Source: Nicotiana tabacum
Taxonomy: Eukaryota; Streptophyta; Magnoliopsida; Solanales; Solanaceae
Assembly (NCBI RefSeq): GCF_000715075.1
Contig: NC_134102.1
Location: 97,543,766-97,607,765, forward strand
Reading direction: 5' to 3'
Length of the DNA: 64,000 nt
The notes beneath the pieces were generated by a model that saw only the letters and a program-made list of their open reading frames with translations, was not told the DNA's origin and did no database searches. The position numbers were made by a program, and so were the translations under genes. This document shows positions 63,165 to 64,000 of the stretch, piece after piece. Within the stretch, counting starts at the first letter, position 1; each line of letters begins with the position of its first letter.

Positions 63165-63300
63165 TATAACTCCTCCTCCCGAATAAACTCATTCATTCTT
63201 TATTTGGCATGTTTGTGTTTATTTTGTTTAGAAACTTTTAAATTTTAATATTTTTAATTCAAATTTTAAAGCCTATTTGGCCAAGATTTTTTCACAGAAA
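63165..63300 (-). repeat. Further copy of the F-box gene promoter-proximal sequence
   Basis: On the minus strand it reads CTTGGCCAAATA ... TTAAAAATATTAAAATTT, AAAGTTTCTAAA, GAGTTTATTCGGGAGGAGGA, parallel to 27553-27680 upstream of the F-box gene. No coding part follows. Confidence 0.65.
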
Positions 63301-63370
63301 ATTTACAAGATCTATAAGATTAATTATATATATTACCACCAAATTAGATAGTACATATATTCGGTGCAAT

Positions 63371-64000
63371 CGGGCCTCATTTATATGTTTTAAGATTAAA
63401 GCGTCTCAATCTGGATGCACATCTGAATTTTAAGATATGTATAAAGATTAAAATATCTGAGTCTGAATGCATATCTGAATATCAAGATGTGTATTAAGAT
63501 CTGAATACTAAATAATTAACAATGTTTGTTTTTCAATATCTGAATGTGTAAATTTTTTTTTTTTTTTAAAAAGTTAATAAATATAAATTCAGATAGAAAT
63601 AAAATACTAATTAACCTAATGTCCTATCAACATAATATTTCTAAAATGGCGAGTAATAACGACTATGGTTGATGATGGTGAAGGTGGTGGTTAGTGGTGG
63701 TAGTTGAGGTGGGTGTGTGGGTAGTTGAGAATGATTTGGTGGTGGTGTTGAGGGCGTTGGGTGGTAGTAGTTGATAAAAATGTGGGTAATAAGTGGTGAT
63801 AGTCAATAATGGTGGAGGTGGGGATAGTCGATAATGGTGGATGGTAGCAGCAATGGTTTAGGATGGTGGTGGTAGGTAGTGGTAGTTGTAGTTGAGTATC
63901 GTAGTGACGGATGGTGCATAGTGCATGATGCATGGTGCATGGTGATAGTTGATAATGATGGACGGTGACGACGATTAGCAGTGAATATGAATAATAGCAA
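63371..64000. mobile_element. Partial DNA element related to 51823-52778, inverted
   Basis: Starts GGGCCTCATTTATATG and shares subterminal ATCTGAAT and AAGATGTGTATTAAGAT words and a GGTGGT-rich core with the inverse of 51823-52778. It continues past the window end. Confidence 0.6.

Overview
The window is plant nuclear DNA from the nightshade family (Solanaceae), most likely a Nicotiana-type genome. The evidence is spliced dicot genes with GT-AG introns, an EARLY FLOWERING 3 (ELF3) gene of solanaceous type, AT-rich spacers, and dense nested LTR retrotransposons and MITEs of kinds common in Solanaceae. The species cannot be fixed from sequence alone.

Layout. Positions 1-13149 hold a decayed Ty3/gypsy chromovirus (Tekay/Del type) whose 5' LTR starts left of the window. 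That LTR is split by a 3.8 kb solo LTR (757-4556, TSD TCTGT). The chromovirus lies against the 3' end of a Ty1/copia element (13150-13893). Next come a perfect 279-bp tandem duplication and ELF3 on the minus strand (16241-22575, four exons, three intronic MITEs). The ELF3 reading frame carries one in-frame TGA at codon 236. A rearranged copia remnant with opposed LTR pieces occupies 24417-26285. An F-box/LRR gene of three exons lies at 27851-29613 on the plus strand.

Positions 30070-46502 are one 16.4 kb Tat-lineage element (TSD CTTTC). Its 5' LTR is split by a gag-only Athila-like element (30818-35975, TSD TCTAT), and its body contains a chromovirus solo LTR (41477-44337). Another chromovirus solo LTR, in minus orientation, lies at 47830-50451. 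Positions 51740-53930 look like a terminal-inverted-repeat element that holds both a second transposon and a piece of a BAM-like receptor kinase gene. Two small MITEs follow. A DUF866 zinc-binding protein gene spans 56930-60365; intron 1 has two tandem arrays, one of which repeats the acceptor site plus the first bases of exon 2, and intron 2 holds a solo LTR. The right end carries a deletion derivative of the F-box gene (minus strand) and part of another transposon related to the one at 51823.

Only three host genes are supported: ELF3 (circadian evening complex and flowering), an F-box/LRR protein (ubiquitin ligase adaptor) and a DUF866 protein. They are not functionally linked. No tRNA, rRNA or CRISPR features were seen. 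The most noteworthy signals are the ELF3 stop codon, the decoy exon fossils and missing linker in the DUF866 gene, the candidate gene-capturing element, and the depth of nesting.
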